Shown: positions 1 to 12,060 of the stretch, one piece after another
How positions within the stretch are numbered: the first letter of the stretch is position 1
Layout of the letters: every line of letters begins with the position of its first letter
Origin: Unio delphinus
Taxonomy: Eukaryota > Mollusca > Bivalvia > Unionida > Unionidae
Assembly (NCBI GenBank): GCA_029339505.1
Contig: JAQISU010000057.1
Location: 3,630,001-3,694,000 of the forward strand
Direction: 5' to 3'
Length of the DNA: 64,000 nt
The notes under the pieces: model-generated
What the model was told of the DNA's origin: nothing
Seen by the model: only the letters and a program-made list of their open reading frames with translations
Database searches by the model: none
Translations under genes and position numbers: made by a program

Positions 1-3000
1 CGACTTCTCTCATCTGAGATATGGTGCAATTAATTTAAGGATACACTTAGATTATCTTGTTTTCATTATCACATTAGGAATCAAAGGTATTTGGAGGGTA
101 GGCATATACATCTGGGTCATTTCCAATCTATTTTGTAATGTTTAGGCTTTGGATCCGGGACTGGAGATACGAACGTTAGGAACCAGGTATTCCACCTTGT
201 CACAAACAGGTCCACCACAGGTCTATCCCGTCGGATACATATATGAATGAAAATCGAGGAATGATGATACCATTCCGTCTGAATTATTGTTCGTTCTGGG
301 AAAAAGATTCGGCTAGTTCGTTATGAGTTCTTAGATATAAAGAACTTACTCATGTATTTGTTCTTGAAATCACTACTCTAGAAAGTCCCACACCAAGACC
401 CAAATATCCTGGGACTTGTTTTCTTGTTGCTGACTAAAATAGGTCATTACTGTATGACTTGATTCCTCCTTCTCGTTTGAGATACGTCAAAACTATAGAG
501 TTGCCAGACATAATGAGAGCTCCCTTGCCATGCAAATATTCCTGCTACCAGTGAAAGGCTTTCACAAATGGCGTCACCTCCAAAACTGACTGATGTGTTG
601 ATATCGTTCCTGAGTACAGCACAGACCGCTGGCTCCACGAAAAGATGGTAGTAGGTGGCCATCCTAACCTTCCGTGCTTGAATCGGTACAAATATAATCT
701 CGGACGGGTGTACTGGTAGATTAATACCCGCCGTGAGCCAAGTTAGGTTGTCCTAGATTCGCAGAAGGTGTTTCAATTGTGTGCAGATGAAGAGAGGATG
801 GTCCAGTGGGAAAACATTAGGCAGCAATTCTTATGTCTTTTTGAACGCAATATCCGTTTAGAGCCTCATTTAGTTATAGAGATTTTCATGGAGTTCGGAA
901 TGTGCGAGGTAATATTAATTCTTCCAATGGATTATATTGGGTAACGTATTTAAGAAAGAATATATGTGTATTAAGGCAGAGAGCATGGGATCTTTTGAAC
1001 CTAATTTAGTTAATACTGAACCCAATCTACCTTGCAAACATGTTGGACGAGGCTGTGTGCAATGCTCCAATATCAGGTATTCTGTGTCTACATTTGGAAG
1101 CTATCTAGTTCGTGGAGATATTTTGGAATCAACCATGAGAATTCCATGCCGCTCAAAGCCCAGTTAGTACCTTTGTCTACGATTCCTATTACGGATCCAG
1201 GGCAACGGAACGCTTCAATTCTTAAACATTAACCGTATCAGATTCCACGAGTTACATCCATCCATGCCGATTATTTTCCCCTGATTTTATCTCAGAGATT
1301 TATCATCCCAAACGGCTCAGTTGGATCTGGTAGGACCTATAGCGGCAGTGGATCAACTGCATTCCTGGGTCATTCTACAGCTTTATAAGATCTGGCTTCA
1401 CGACATCCATTTGATTTGCGGGAGGGAAGAATTTCCCTTTCATAGTGGATCCCCAGCATATGGAATCGATTGTCTCGATGGGTTATCTAGAATGTGTTTC
1501 GCTTATCGTAGAGGACCTAGATGGCATCTTCGTGATAAAGTGATTTAAATCTCGCCACATTTTATATATTAAAGGAATTATGATCAAATTACGTATTTTA
1601 AGAAGATGTCAACATTTTATAGCAAAATGTTTCGCCAATAAGTCTAACCCAATCATAATATACATACACTCTCTGAGCTAAACTAGCGATACATTCCTAT
1701 GGAGAGCACGACTCTAGCTCCAGCTGGTAGAACTGGAGTGTTCATGTGATTTAGGCCTATCTCTTTATCAATAAGAGATCACTTTAACTGCCACCTAGGT
1801 AAACATATATCTTTGAGCATTTTAGTTAAAAGGTTTTAGCCTCGAATGTATAAGGAAGTATGCTTGTTTAAGTATTATTGAACATGTTGAAGTAGAAAGA
1901 ATTGGTTTCATGATTCATGTCGCCATCAACAGTCAAAGGTGATTAAAATTATTACATGATTACCGTCAAAGATGGCTTTCTGATTCGATGGCACAACGTT
2001 ACAATGTTCGGAATTTGATCAATGTACGATTGGAATATTTGTTTCGTTTGCTCCAAATGATACTGTAATGTATTCCGAATTGTGGTCAGATGATGTTATT
2101 GTTCCAATATGTAAATGTGTGAAACAAATGATTTAACGTTATAGGAGTATAATGATTAATAATACACATGGTAGAGTATATTCGCATTTATTCAATTACA
2201 TACTGATTAAAAAGTCCAATACAATTTCTAATAATAAATTGTATTTATAAGATCATAAATAATCGATTGACCATATATTTATATTTCGTCCCATAATTTC
2301 AAACATATAACACTGATAATAAGGTATAATGTATCTGTATTGATATTGCAATTCGTTTTCTCAACCTTAATAGAAAATATACTTGCTTATGTTTGGAGTC
2401 CAACTTGGACATTGCATAGAGCCATACTTGGCATTGCATAATATGCAATTTATTAGGACGAATTCGTACCACAAACAACATCGACTAATATGCTGGCGCA
2501 TAATGGTCCGGCAGATCAGCGTGAATATTGTTTGCAGTTGGATTCGACTATTTAGCTAGTACATACGGTAGGTTAAAACTTTGAAGGATATTTATATCTC
2601 AATCAGGCATATGTTCAATGTAATGCAAACATGTCAGGATTGTTGGAATCGTATGTTGGTGTTGAGCAGGATGTTCAATTATCTTCATTGTAATTTATAT
2701 TTGTGAATAATAACTTAGCGACAATCATCGCAAATGTGTGTTTACCATCAAAGAAATAAATCTATCTTATTGCATGCATATGATGCATTCAACAAAAGGT
2801 TATATAAGTCCAATAACAACCATGATGCGTGCGATTAGACCCTAAACACTGAATACGTATCTCAATAAATATTGCATAGCTGACAATGTGAAAAGTAGAT
2901 TTTTATATACATAGCAAATGGCAGACGAAAGGAACATCGAGACAAAGTAAGTTCTGTGCATCGATTGTTTTTTCTCTCATTAAATTATTTTCATCATAAC

Positions 3001-3718
3001 CACTAGTTTGATATTAATTACGACATGATATACATTGAAAATACCATTCCCCATCACTGCTACCAGTATGACACAACATAAAACATTTATCATATTTGTG
3101 TTCCTTACATTTCCATCTAGCGACGTGTGTTGGCATTAAACATAAGTGTGCGTTTTGTCAAGATCAGAACAAATTTCTTATCATCCGAATTGAAAGATTA
3201 AAATAGGATTGCATAGGATAGGTGACCCTCAATTGCTCATTTTGTTAGGCAATACCTCATAATCCAAGGCTTTAGGATCACTACACTTCTGTCCTAGCCA
3301 CCGTTGGAATCCCTAGCATGTCCTGTATATAGACATAATGTGTTAAACGTTCCGCCAAAACAAAAATATATTTCTGGCACAATATTTGTCAGAATTCGAG
3401 ATAGGTCATTTCAAAATCAGATTTTTTCAATCTGTGTAGGTATATCAATTGAAAAATTAACGTGGTCTGTACTTTACGTTTTGTTTTATACTATATTAAA
3501 TATATCCTCAATTCGAACTGGTATGATTTTGCTTGAGATTATCAGGACGTCAATAATTTTCATATACACTTAATTCCTCAAAGGTAGAAAGCATTATCAC
3601 TCGCCCTAATGACAATTCTTGCCCTCTCCTTCTACTCTAGCAAAACATTTGATGTCAGACTTCAAACGTTCCTGTTTGCTTTAATATTGATGCTTTTTTA
3701 ATTTATTGTTCACTACAG
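1..3718. other. No gene recognised
   Basis: The first 1.5 kb is less AT-rich than the rest and has a few short open frames on both strands (for example 937-1167, 1321-1548 and, on the minus strand, 447-662). None has a recognisable domain, splice context or repeat of the same frame, so I do not call them. From 1.6 to 3.7 kb the sequence is AT-rich with nothing identified. Confidence 0.5.
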
Positions 3719-6700
3719 TTTTGAAAGGAGATCTACAGAAAATGAAAAAAAATCTTAAAACAATAAAGGGAAAAATGAAAGCTCCCACGAGACAAGATCT
3801 GAAATTTCAACAAGAGGCGCAGGTAATCTTTACAACAAATTAGTCTAACTATTTTCTCTGACAAATATTCGAATTCACCTTTAGAAACGATATACTCCCC
3901 TCAAGGTCCCACGCTAATGCCGTAAGTAATCCATTGTATTTAAGTTTAACTGACCATGTTTCCATTGATGTATGGGTAGATTATGTCCAGTTCGTTTCAT
4001 ATTTAGATATGTAATTATGAAGGGTTCTCTAAATATGTATAAACTGAATACCTAATCATATTTAGCACCATTTTAAGCTAATTAAATTCTGTGTTATATT
4101 ATCTAATTTAAGTGTGTTATCTAAAACAGCATGCATGCATCAACAAATACATACTCTCATACATACTGATTGGTAAAATTTTCAGACAGTCTTCGTGAAT
4201 ATATATTTGTTGTATCATCCTTTTCTAATGGCTTAAACTCATTTTTATTTCAGACACTTGTCATTAATTACGAGATGAATATCGAAAAACTGGAGAGAAG
4301 ATCAAATGAACTTCACATCAAGTATAGAAAATTATTGGTAAGGAACTTTTTATGACAGTTTGTGGAACATTAAACCACTACGATCTAATCCATTTGACAA
4401 TAAATATTAGTTTGGAAATATATTTTTAAAAAACAATTATGTTCCCATTTATTTACCTATGGGTTTTTCCCCGAATTTATTTATTGTAATGTTGTAATAG
4501 GGTTTCGCGCCATTTTTAAGCACACGATAGGCTATACATGGCGGCCAGTATTATTGGTGGAGGAAGAACCGGGGAAAACCCCCAGAAAGAACCACCGACC
4601 CACGAGAAGCTACTGGCAAGCTTTCTCACATAACTACATTAGCCGAATCTTAGACTCGAACCACAGACAGAGGTGAGATGACAGTGATCCGTACGGAGAG
4701 CGCTTTAGACCACTCGGCCACTCGCCCCCACCCCCACCCCCCGCGAATTTATTTAATTAACTAAATGGAAGGTTTGTCGCGGACAGAGATAAATGTATAA
4801 ACTATACAACGTTTCCGATATTTTATTCATGCTCTGCATATGGTGTGCTACATAGATGATTGATTGTCTTGCTCTTTTATTTTCATCTACAAAACATTGC
4901 CATTAGTACCATCTGGTCAAGGGCCCCGAACCCACATTAACGAGCGCTCTTGTGTATCATTTTAACCAATATTGCCCCATAGGGCATTCACTGCAAACGA
5001 TGTCCAGCTTAATGACTCAGTACACGGTAAAATGGCTTTACTTTGTACTCCAGCATTTGCAACTCAAAGGGACCCTTTACTTGCAGACTATTGCAAGTAT
5101 CATTAACTCACCACCACAATCGATTGTATTGTGAATGACAAGACGAAGGACCTTTACCATATACAACAGCGCGAGATCGAGATTAAAGCAAGCCTATTCA
5201 GATATTATCTCGGACATCGGAAGTATGCACTGGTATTATGGATCAGATATATCCCACCCCGTCGTGACACAATAACGTCCCCATGCCATGCAAGATACAA
5301 TGTCACTGTACAAATGCTAAAATATCTATATTTTTGTTTTTAGATTGACGCTGCTAGACTCGTTGGATTGTTCATTAACGATTCTTTCCAACTTGAGAAA
5401 ACTGGATTAGGGTACACCATATTATCTCTTACCTTTTGTACCACGCTCGGGAACAGGTGTGTTGGAGGGTGAGAGTATGCGTCCGCCATGGAACGCCTTG
5501 TTGCAAACTACGGAATGAGTATCGAATGCTTGGGCCTTCAGATCCAGATAGCCATTTCGTTACCCTCTCACACCCCCCCCTCCAAAAAAAATGCTTCTGT
5601 GGTCGATCACAGCAAACACCAAGCCTCAGCTTGCATTGGTAGGACATATTGCTTTTGGCGCAACAGGTTACCTTCCCGCGTCGTTTGACAGTTGCATAAG
5701 GACACCACTACATCTGGATTCGCTTTAAGCAATAAAAATCTCATCTGACGCCACTCATCGATAGATGGAGTCTTTTCTTCCAGTTCGTTTTTCTAGAAGC
5801 CGTCTCACATACCTAAAGGGACTTAAGTGGACCTATGTAACCTTCTCCACCTCTTATCTACTCAACTTCGTAATTATGATCCTGTTACGTATTTGAAGAA
5901 GAAAGTTTTATTCCAGTAAAATATTTTTCTGTAATAATAGCTTCCTGATCATAATACTCATTGGCCCTTCCATCCTCCCCACATTTACGTACATATAGAG
6001 AGTATGCCAGTAGTAATTGAAGTATTCACTGGATTTCGAGTTAATAACTGCATCAAGTGGAGATCACTCGTATTGCCACACTGGTGGTCAGATAATAAAT
6101 TTTAGCTTTTTGGCTCAAACGTTTTAGCCTGAGAGGGTTGAATTTGCGTGATAGTTGCTGTCAATTTGGGGTATTGTGTTCGTGTAATTATTATTGAAGA
6201 AACTTATTTACTAGAAAAGGTGTCGCCCATCTGGTGAGCTCTTCAGTTTGATAGATATGTTTTCAAAAATATCATTTTGTGCTTTGTAAGAATTAAAGTT
6301 TAAAACCAGCCAATTAGCAAGGTTTAAGAATGTCAGTTATATTGACTTCAAACCACAAGTTCCTGCTGGAAATTACCCGCCAATTACTCCTGTATGGAAG
6401 ATTAGGACTGTGTGCCTTTTGTGATTTTGAGAAATATTTCTTATGAGCCGAGATGTTTTAATCAGAACTAGTCGAAAAATCACATAATACGCTGCATCGT
6501 CGTGCGACAGACTGGAACAGTGTGTGCGATCCGTTCCAACAATTATTATGGTTTTAACATTCATGTCAATAAAATACTCATTTCTTATGCAGGAATATTT
6601 AGGAGAGCCGATGTTTCAGAGATCTGAAGAACTGTTTGGTTGCATCGCCAGATTTACCGACAAATTCCGCCAGGCAATGAAGGAGACTGAAGGCAAATGA
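3719..6700 (+). CDS. Formin-like protein, C-terminal end of FH2 domain (partial, multi-exon)
   Basis: Four small exons look like the last helices of a formin FH2 domain, the actin-nucleating domain. Exon a (3719-3822, after cactacag) gives a Lys-rich helix containing LKGDLQKMKKNLKTIKGK. Exon b (4254-4337, after ttatttcag, donor gtaagg) gives TLVINYEMNIEKLERRS and on; a and b join in phase 0. Exon c starts at 5344 (IDAARLVGLFINDSFQLE). The last exon (6593-6700) gives EYLGEPMFQRSEELFGCIAR and on, ending in TGA at 6698-6700. The pattern of a charged coil, then a short E-Y/F-L-G-E motif, then EELF..+.RF...F..A, is the usual FH2 ending. Problems: the obvious donor of exon c (5412) is in phase 2, which does not suit the last exon; a weak donor at 5362 would keep frame. 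No 5' exons are seen, so this may be the 3' end of a gene lying mostly to the left, or a decayed copy. Confidence 0.42.
4499..4735 (-). repeat. SINE family A (tRNA-derived)
   Basis: Read on the minus strand, this starts with a tRNA-like head (ggccgagtggtctaaagcgc, an A-box region, then ggttcgagtc, a B-box) at the right end. A conserved core follows (gcttgccagtagcttctcg), and the element ends near atggcgcgaaaccct. The same core recurs at 8.1, 39.0, 54.5 and 55.1 kb. The core resembles that of mollusc Meta-type SINEs, from memory. Confidence 0.8.
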
Positions 6701-6753
6701 TTCCAAAAGTATACCATTAACTGAAGGCAAATGATTCCAAAAGTATACCATTA
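6686..6753 (+). repeat. 34-bp perfect tandem duplication over the formin-like stop codon
   Basis: Units 6686-6719 and 6720-6753 are identical. The first unit holds the last codons and the TGA of the terminal formin-like exon, so the second copy falls in the 3' UTR and does not alter the protein. The perfect identity points to a recent event. Confidence 0.95.
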
Positions 6754-8140
6754 ATTAGTGCAATAGATTACAAGGCATTGTCACAGCTTCAAACTTATAG
6801 TTCAGTGAATATGTCATTCGAAATATAAACTACACACGAACCGCTCGTATTTCATGCCATTCAAGAATGCATAAGGCAGCTCATTAATCCATTCAGAAAA
6901 TATTGATACCTTTGATTTGGTTGATAATGAAATACAGTAAATTGCTCATTTGGACATTTAATTGTGTGATGTCTATATTGTTGCTTGTATTGTAAGTTGA
7001 TTAAATTGCATCTTCTTTATTTATGACAAATTCAAGAATGTGAAATCTCCTTCAGACTAAACGAACGAGACGTGACAAAACCGTTTCACAGGAGGAAAAG
7101 GAAAGAAATCAAACCCGGATATAAAAGGATTATCTTTCATGATGAAGTAACTTCTTTAATTTGAAGTTACCGATATAGCACAAAGTAATTAATATACTGA
7201 ATATCAGGTTTCAGTCATTCTCGTAAGTTGATTGCAGATTCAGAAGAGGATGACTTGGCCGACAAGAGAAAGTGCTTGAGTGGTACGAATGTAGGTTGAC
7301 TGCGTGCTTGATCACTTCCACTTAAACAGAGGTTCGCTAAGCACATATTAAAGCCTGCTATTTGTATTGTCTGAACATAATAACATTCAACATACAATGT
7401 CTGACCACACTCTTGGACTGGCAAGCTGTTATTTTGGAAACTCATTTTTAGAGATGGTTTAATGAATAAATGTCTATCTCTTTTAAGGCTTTAAATCATT
7501 ATTATGTTATACTATGTGATGTCTAAAAGGCTATGAAACTCAACAAGCACAGACGATTACATAAACGTGATACTCTAGCAGAGTCAACTATCAGCCATCT
7601 ATTACTGAAATAAACAGGTTCAAGTAAATTTTATTCTGTCAAACTTGCATTCAGGGGCGTATTCTTTGACCCTTCCTTTCCCAGTTTTAATCAACTACGA
7701 CATACTGCGTTTCGTTGGTAAGTGTCTAAGTAACAATAAAATGTCCAATTGGGCATGGTCCCTGTATTTGCAGTGCACTATACCGGATGAAAATATGCAG
7801 TCGTCAACACGAACCTACAATTAAACTCGAAAGAGGATTAAACCGATGAATACATAAAGTATCTGCATGACAAACACATCTTAGGTTATTTAACCCATTT
7901 ATTATTACATTCACACACCATCAAACAGTGTGTTAAACTCAGTGAAAGTCTACCTTTTCATCCCCAGTAAACTTGAATACCAAACAAAACCATGAACAAC
8001 AGTAGTTACGGCTTATCAAAAGACCCTATTTTCTTAACGAAAATAAATCATTAGCAACGTTGACCATAAAAGGAATGTTTTTACAAAGAAATAATCAAAC
8101 AGTGAGCAGTATGGAGGAAGAGCTGGTGCAAGCAGAAACA
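6754..8140. other. Intergenic, nothing identified
   Basis: AT-rich sequence. A short minus-strand frame at 7215-7445 has no recognisable features. I see no exon-like or repeat structure. Confidence 0.5.
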
Positions 8141-8320
8141 CATTTTACTAGCGCGATAGGCTATGCATAGCGGCCAGTAGGACTGGTGGTGGAAAAAGCC
8201 CGACACACGAGAAGTCAAACTTTCTCACATATCGAAGACTCGAACCCACGTAGACAGTGGTGAGGTGACAGTAATCGGTAACGGCGAGCGCTTTAGACCA
8301 TTAGTACACCCAGGTCCACC
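8141..8320 (-). repeat. SINE family A copy, internally deleted
   Basis: The minus strand shows the same parts as the 4.5-kb copy: gcgctttagacc, gactcgaaccc, ctttctcacata, and the tail aggctatgcatagcggccag. About 45 bp of the core is missing and the head is eroded. Confidence 0.75.
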
Positions 8321-9431
8321 GTGTGAGCTTGATAAACAAATGGAAAACAAACTAGTTTTAATTATGGACTTTCAATGAACAAAGTCGATAATATTCTTAA
8401 CAGAACATTCTTTTCATTACACAAAAGGACTGGTCAATTATACATTAGAACCGCATGGAAAATTCACTCGACCACCAGAAACGTTCACTTACCTTTTAGA
8501 AATAGTTGATTGGCATTTCCAACCATAATTATATCAGAGTATCATACATGCATGACGACGGATGATTCCAAGAAAACAGTCACTCTTGCTATACCAGTAC
8601 TTATTATCGCTAAAACAGTATATTTTCATTATATTGTCATGATTCTATGGTCCTAAGCTATGTAACAAAAAGAATGAAAGCGAAGATTTGCAAAACGGAA
8701 CAAATAATTTATTTCCACAAAAATAGAAAGTGGAAAATTAAAAATTACTTGTAGCATGGTGGATGAAATCCTGGATAAACCTAAAATTTATATCACAAGT
8801 CCAAAATATTGCGTACTCCAAATGCATTCCAGTGGTGTTCCACATAGTCCACCTATTGAGGTGATGTGCTAATAGACATGATATCTCACAATAATATAAT
8901 CCAAAATGTCTTTAAATTAATTCACAATAATTCCAAACATCAGCTACTAATTTATACAAAGTGAGCACTATATAAAATTAAAATTAATAATTGAAACAAA
9001 TAGAATTAAATCCACACAGCTGACTTGAACACAAACATTTGCCTCCTCTTAGACTTATTCATATTATAACTATAATTGATTTTAAGGAAACCATCACCTA
9101 TATTCAATAAAACTAAACTTAGTTTCAGAGGCAGAATCTGACTAGATTAATCATTTTAAAATCACTCTTTGTCAACAAGGTCAGGTACTTTAGAAGCTTG
9201 CCAATCAAGAGTTACGTTATCCTTGTTTTCAAGAAAACCCAAGACCTGAACAAATCAACATGCCAACTTATATCGTTAGCACTTAAAATGATCTCATCTT
9301 AAAGATCAAACTAAAACAAAAAGGAAAATAAGCATTTAATAGTATACATACTGAAAGTCCTTTACAATATGTAATTATTAAAATTAATACACATAATGTA
9401 GATATATTTACCACTATCAAATGTGATTTCG

Positions 9432-9780
9432 ATAATCCATGTATTTTTTTCTCATGCGTTATGGAGAAGTAATGTTATAATTACATTTATTTTAATGTTT
9501 ATAAATATTTAAATTAAAATGACGATAATGTATCGGGACATTTTTTTGTAGCCAATTCAGATTACCGCTACATCAGTACAATTAGGTCGCAAATGTTCAT
9601 TTTATATAATCCATGTATTTTTTTCTCATGCGTTATGGAGAAGTAATGTTATAATTACATTTATTTTAATGTTTATAAATATTTAAATTAAAATAACGAT
9701 AATGTATCGGGACAATTTTTTGTAGCCAATTCAGATTACCGTTACATCAGTACAATTAGGTCGCAAATGTTCATTTTATA
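9432..9780. repeat. 174-bp tandem duplication, two copies
   Basis: The segment starting ataatccatgtatttttttc at 9432 is repeated from 9606 with only a few substitutions (for example aatgacgata against aataacgata). The unit is very AT-rich. No terminal repeats or frame. Confidence 0.93.
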
Positions 9781-11025
9781 TGCGTGAATCCCTTCTGTCT
9801 TTGCATATTTATTCTATGTCAGATATACATAGGTTGCACCTCACGGGTTCGCATTATGCACAGGGTGAACTTCCAAATACATAGTGAAATCCGGCATTGG
9901 AACAATGTGTTTTTAAATAATAGGCGAGTAGTGCACACGTGTGCAGTCCGTTTTCTTTAAGATTTAAATGAGTACTAACATGATGCAAATATCTAGTAAG
10001 AATTCAAAATAATTATCACAAGGTTTGAGGGCGAAATTAAGTCTCAGAGATCAGTTTTCATAAGGAAAATATGTGTATCAAACGTTTATGGTGCAACTTT
10101 GGGTTAAGAGAATAATTGCCAATTTATACCGAACCTTTGTACTAAGTCTCTGAATTGATTATGATCAAACAATATGACACAGAAAACTAGAAGTTATTAC
10201 TTCGTAAATCCAGAAATAAACTACTTGTCTATTCGTGTTCTCTTTTTGTGCCCCTTATTAATATATATATAAATATTACCAAATAAACAATGCCAACACG
10301 TAACATTTGAGATCACTTTCGCTTTATCGCTTTTTAGACTGAATTCAATATCATTGTTTACGTGTCACAAACATTACACAAACAAAATTACGTCATATAT
10401 TAAAATATTTCTAATACGTTCTTATAATCTCAAACATTTAATTATCATGAAAAATTGCATACAGAGTAAGGATATATAGCATCAAGATACATAAAAATAT
10501 ATAATACTGGATCACAAAGATATAAATATCATAAGTGAAAACTAAAGTTGAACTATGTACATAAACAGATAAACAGTTTTATCACTTTTTTAATATGTAT
10601 AATTTATCATTGATAGTAGATTTTGAATTGATAAAAAATGAAAGCTGTGCATTCTCTTTTAGATTTCAAATGTGTCAAATGCTTAATTTGTCAGTATCTA
10701 ATTAGTACACTAAAAACAAAAACATTAAACGTTACCATTCAATAAATTGTTCAGATTCATTTTCAGCCTGAACCGAAAAATTATGCAATGAATGTCTTTT
10801 TAAAAAGACTTTGCAACATAAATCAAAATATGACTTTCTGGTTCATCGTCGAGCTTAGAAAATAATTGTAGATACAGAAAAACTAAATGGGATCTGTACA
10901 TCACGGTTGTTCCATATCAGCAAAATAAAGGTGTTTTGTGTGTGTTGCCCGTTATTTGTCACATCAACAAAGTGGTGAGAAACACATAAAATTCAATAAA
11001 TATTTCAAGGCTAATTCCTATTTCT
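9781..11025. other. Intergenic, nothing identified
   Basis: AT-rich DNA without a usable open frame or recognisable repeat on either strand. Confidence 0.5.
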
Positions 11026-11150
11026 ACGGTGGTCTAGTGGTTTGAACGTCTGTCTTGAATGCGGTATGTCGTGGGTTCGATCACCGGTCAAGTCATACCA
11101 AAGACTTACAAAAATGGTGCTAGCAGCTGCCTCGTTGTCTTATTAACAAC
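11026..11150 (+). repeat. SINE family B, 5' part
   Basis: tRNA-like head with A-box (ggtctagtggtttgaacg) and B-box (gggttcgatcacc), followed by the family-B body (gtcataccaaagacttac, then gctagcagctgcctcg). The body matches the copies at 24.2, 42.9 and 47.2 kb. The 3' half is missing. Confidence 0.85.
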
Positions 11151-11358
11151 ATACCTTCCACAAGTTTCAGTATTCATCTCAAACGTTTGTATGAAATGCT
11201 ATATTTATGAGTCATACACATCTTGACATTATATGCTGCACTTACAATTTTATATTTTATACACAATGTGTGTGTGCAGTATTCAAATTTGAACTCATCT
11301 TTACGATATCCTTTTAAATAAATTCACAGCATGCATTCAAACACATGTACCGGCCACC

Positions 11359-12060
11359 ATCTTAATATCGGTCCTTGGCAACTGTTTGCACAATCTTAAT
11401 ACCGGTCCTTAGCAACTGTTGCACAATCTTAATATCGGTCCTTGGCAACTGTTGCACCATCTTAATATCGGTCCTTGGCAACTGTTGCACAATCTTAATA
11501 TCGGTCCTTGGCAACTGTTGCACAATCTTAATACCGGTCCTTGGCAACTGTTGCACAATCTTAATACCGGTCCTTGGCAACTGTTGCACAATCTTAATAA
11601 CGGTCCTTGGCAACTGTTGCACAATCTTAATATCGGTCCTTGGCAACTGTTGCACAATCTTAATATCGGTCCTTGACAACTGTTGCACAATCTTAATATC
11701 GGTTCTTGACAACTGTTTGCACAATCTTAATATCGGTCCTTGACAACTGTTGCACAATCTTAATATCGGTTCTTGACAACTGTTTGCACAATCTTAATAC
11801 CGGTCCTTGGCAACTGTTGCACAATCTTAATACCGGTCCTTGGCAACTATTGCACAATCTTAATATCGGTCCTTAGCAACTGTTGCACAATCTTAATACC
11901 GGTCCTTGACAACTGTTGCACAATCTTAATATCGGTCCTTGACAACTGTTGCACAATCTTCATATCGGTCCTTGGCAACTGTTGCACAATCTTAATACCG
12001 GTCCTTGACAACTGTTGCACAATCTTAACATCGGTTCTTGACAACTGGTACACAATCTTT
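11359..12060. repeat. 33-bp minisatellite, about 21 copies
   Basis: The unit reads atcttaatatcggtccttgg and on to caactgttgcaca, 33 bp, with a few 34-bp units (actgtttgcac). Because 33 is a multiple of three, long open frames appear on both strands with an 11-residue period. These are a by-product of the array, not evidence of a gene. Variants (atatc or atacc; cttgg or cttga) are interspersed along the array, as expected from unequal exchange. Confidence 0.96.

Noticed and set aside
2918..2946. Possible first exon (MADERNIETK, donor gtaagt) of the formin-like gene
   Set aside because: Splicing to the exon at 3719 puts the latter in a frame with an early stop; the required phase is different.
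5429..5688. Overlapping frames on both strands around 5.5 kb
   Set aside because: No domain and no coding bias; they lie in the intron between two formin-like exons and contain a poly-C/poly-A stretch.
11359..12060. CRISPR-like array
   Set aside because: Units are contiguous without spacers, and the genome is animal; plain minisatellite.
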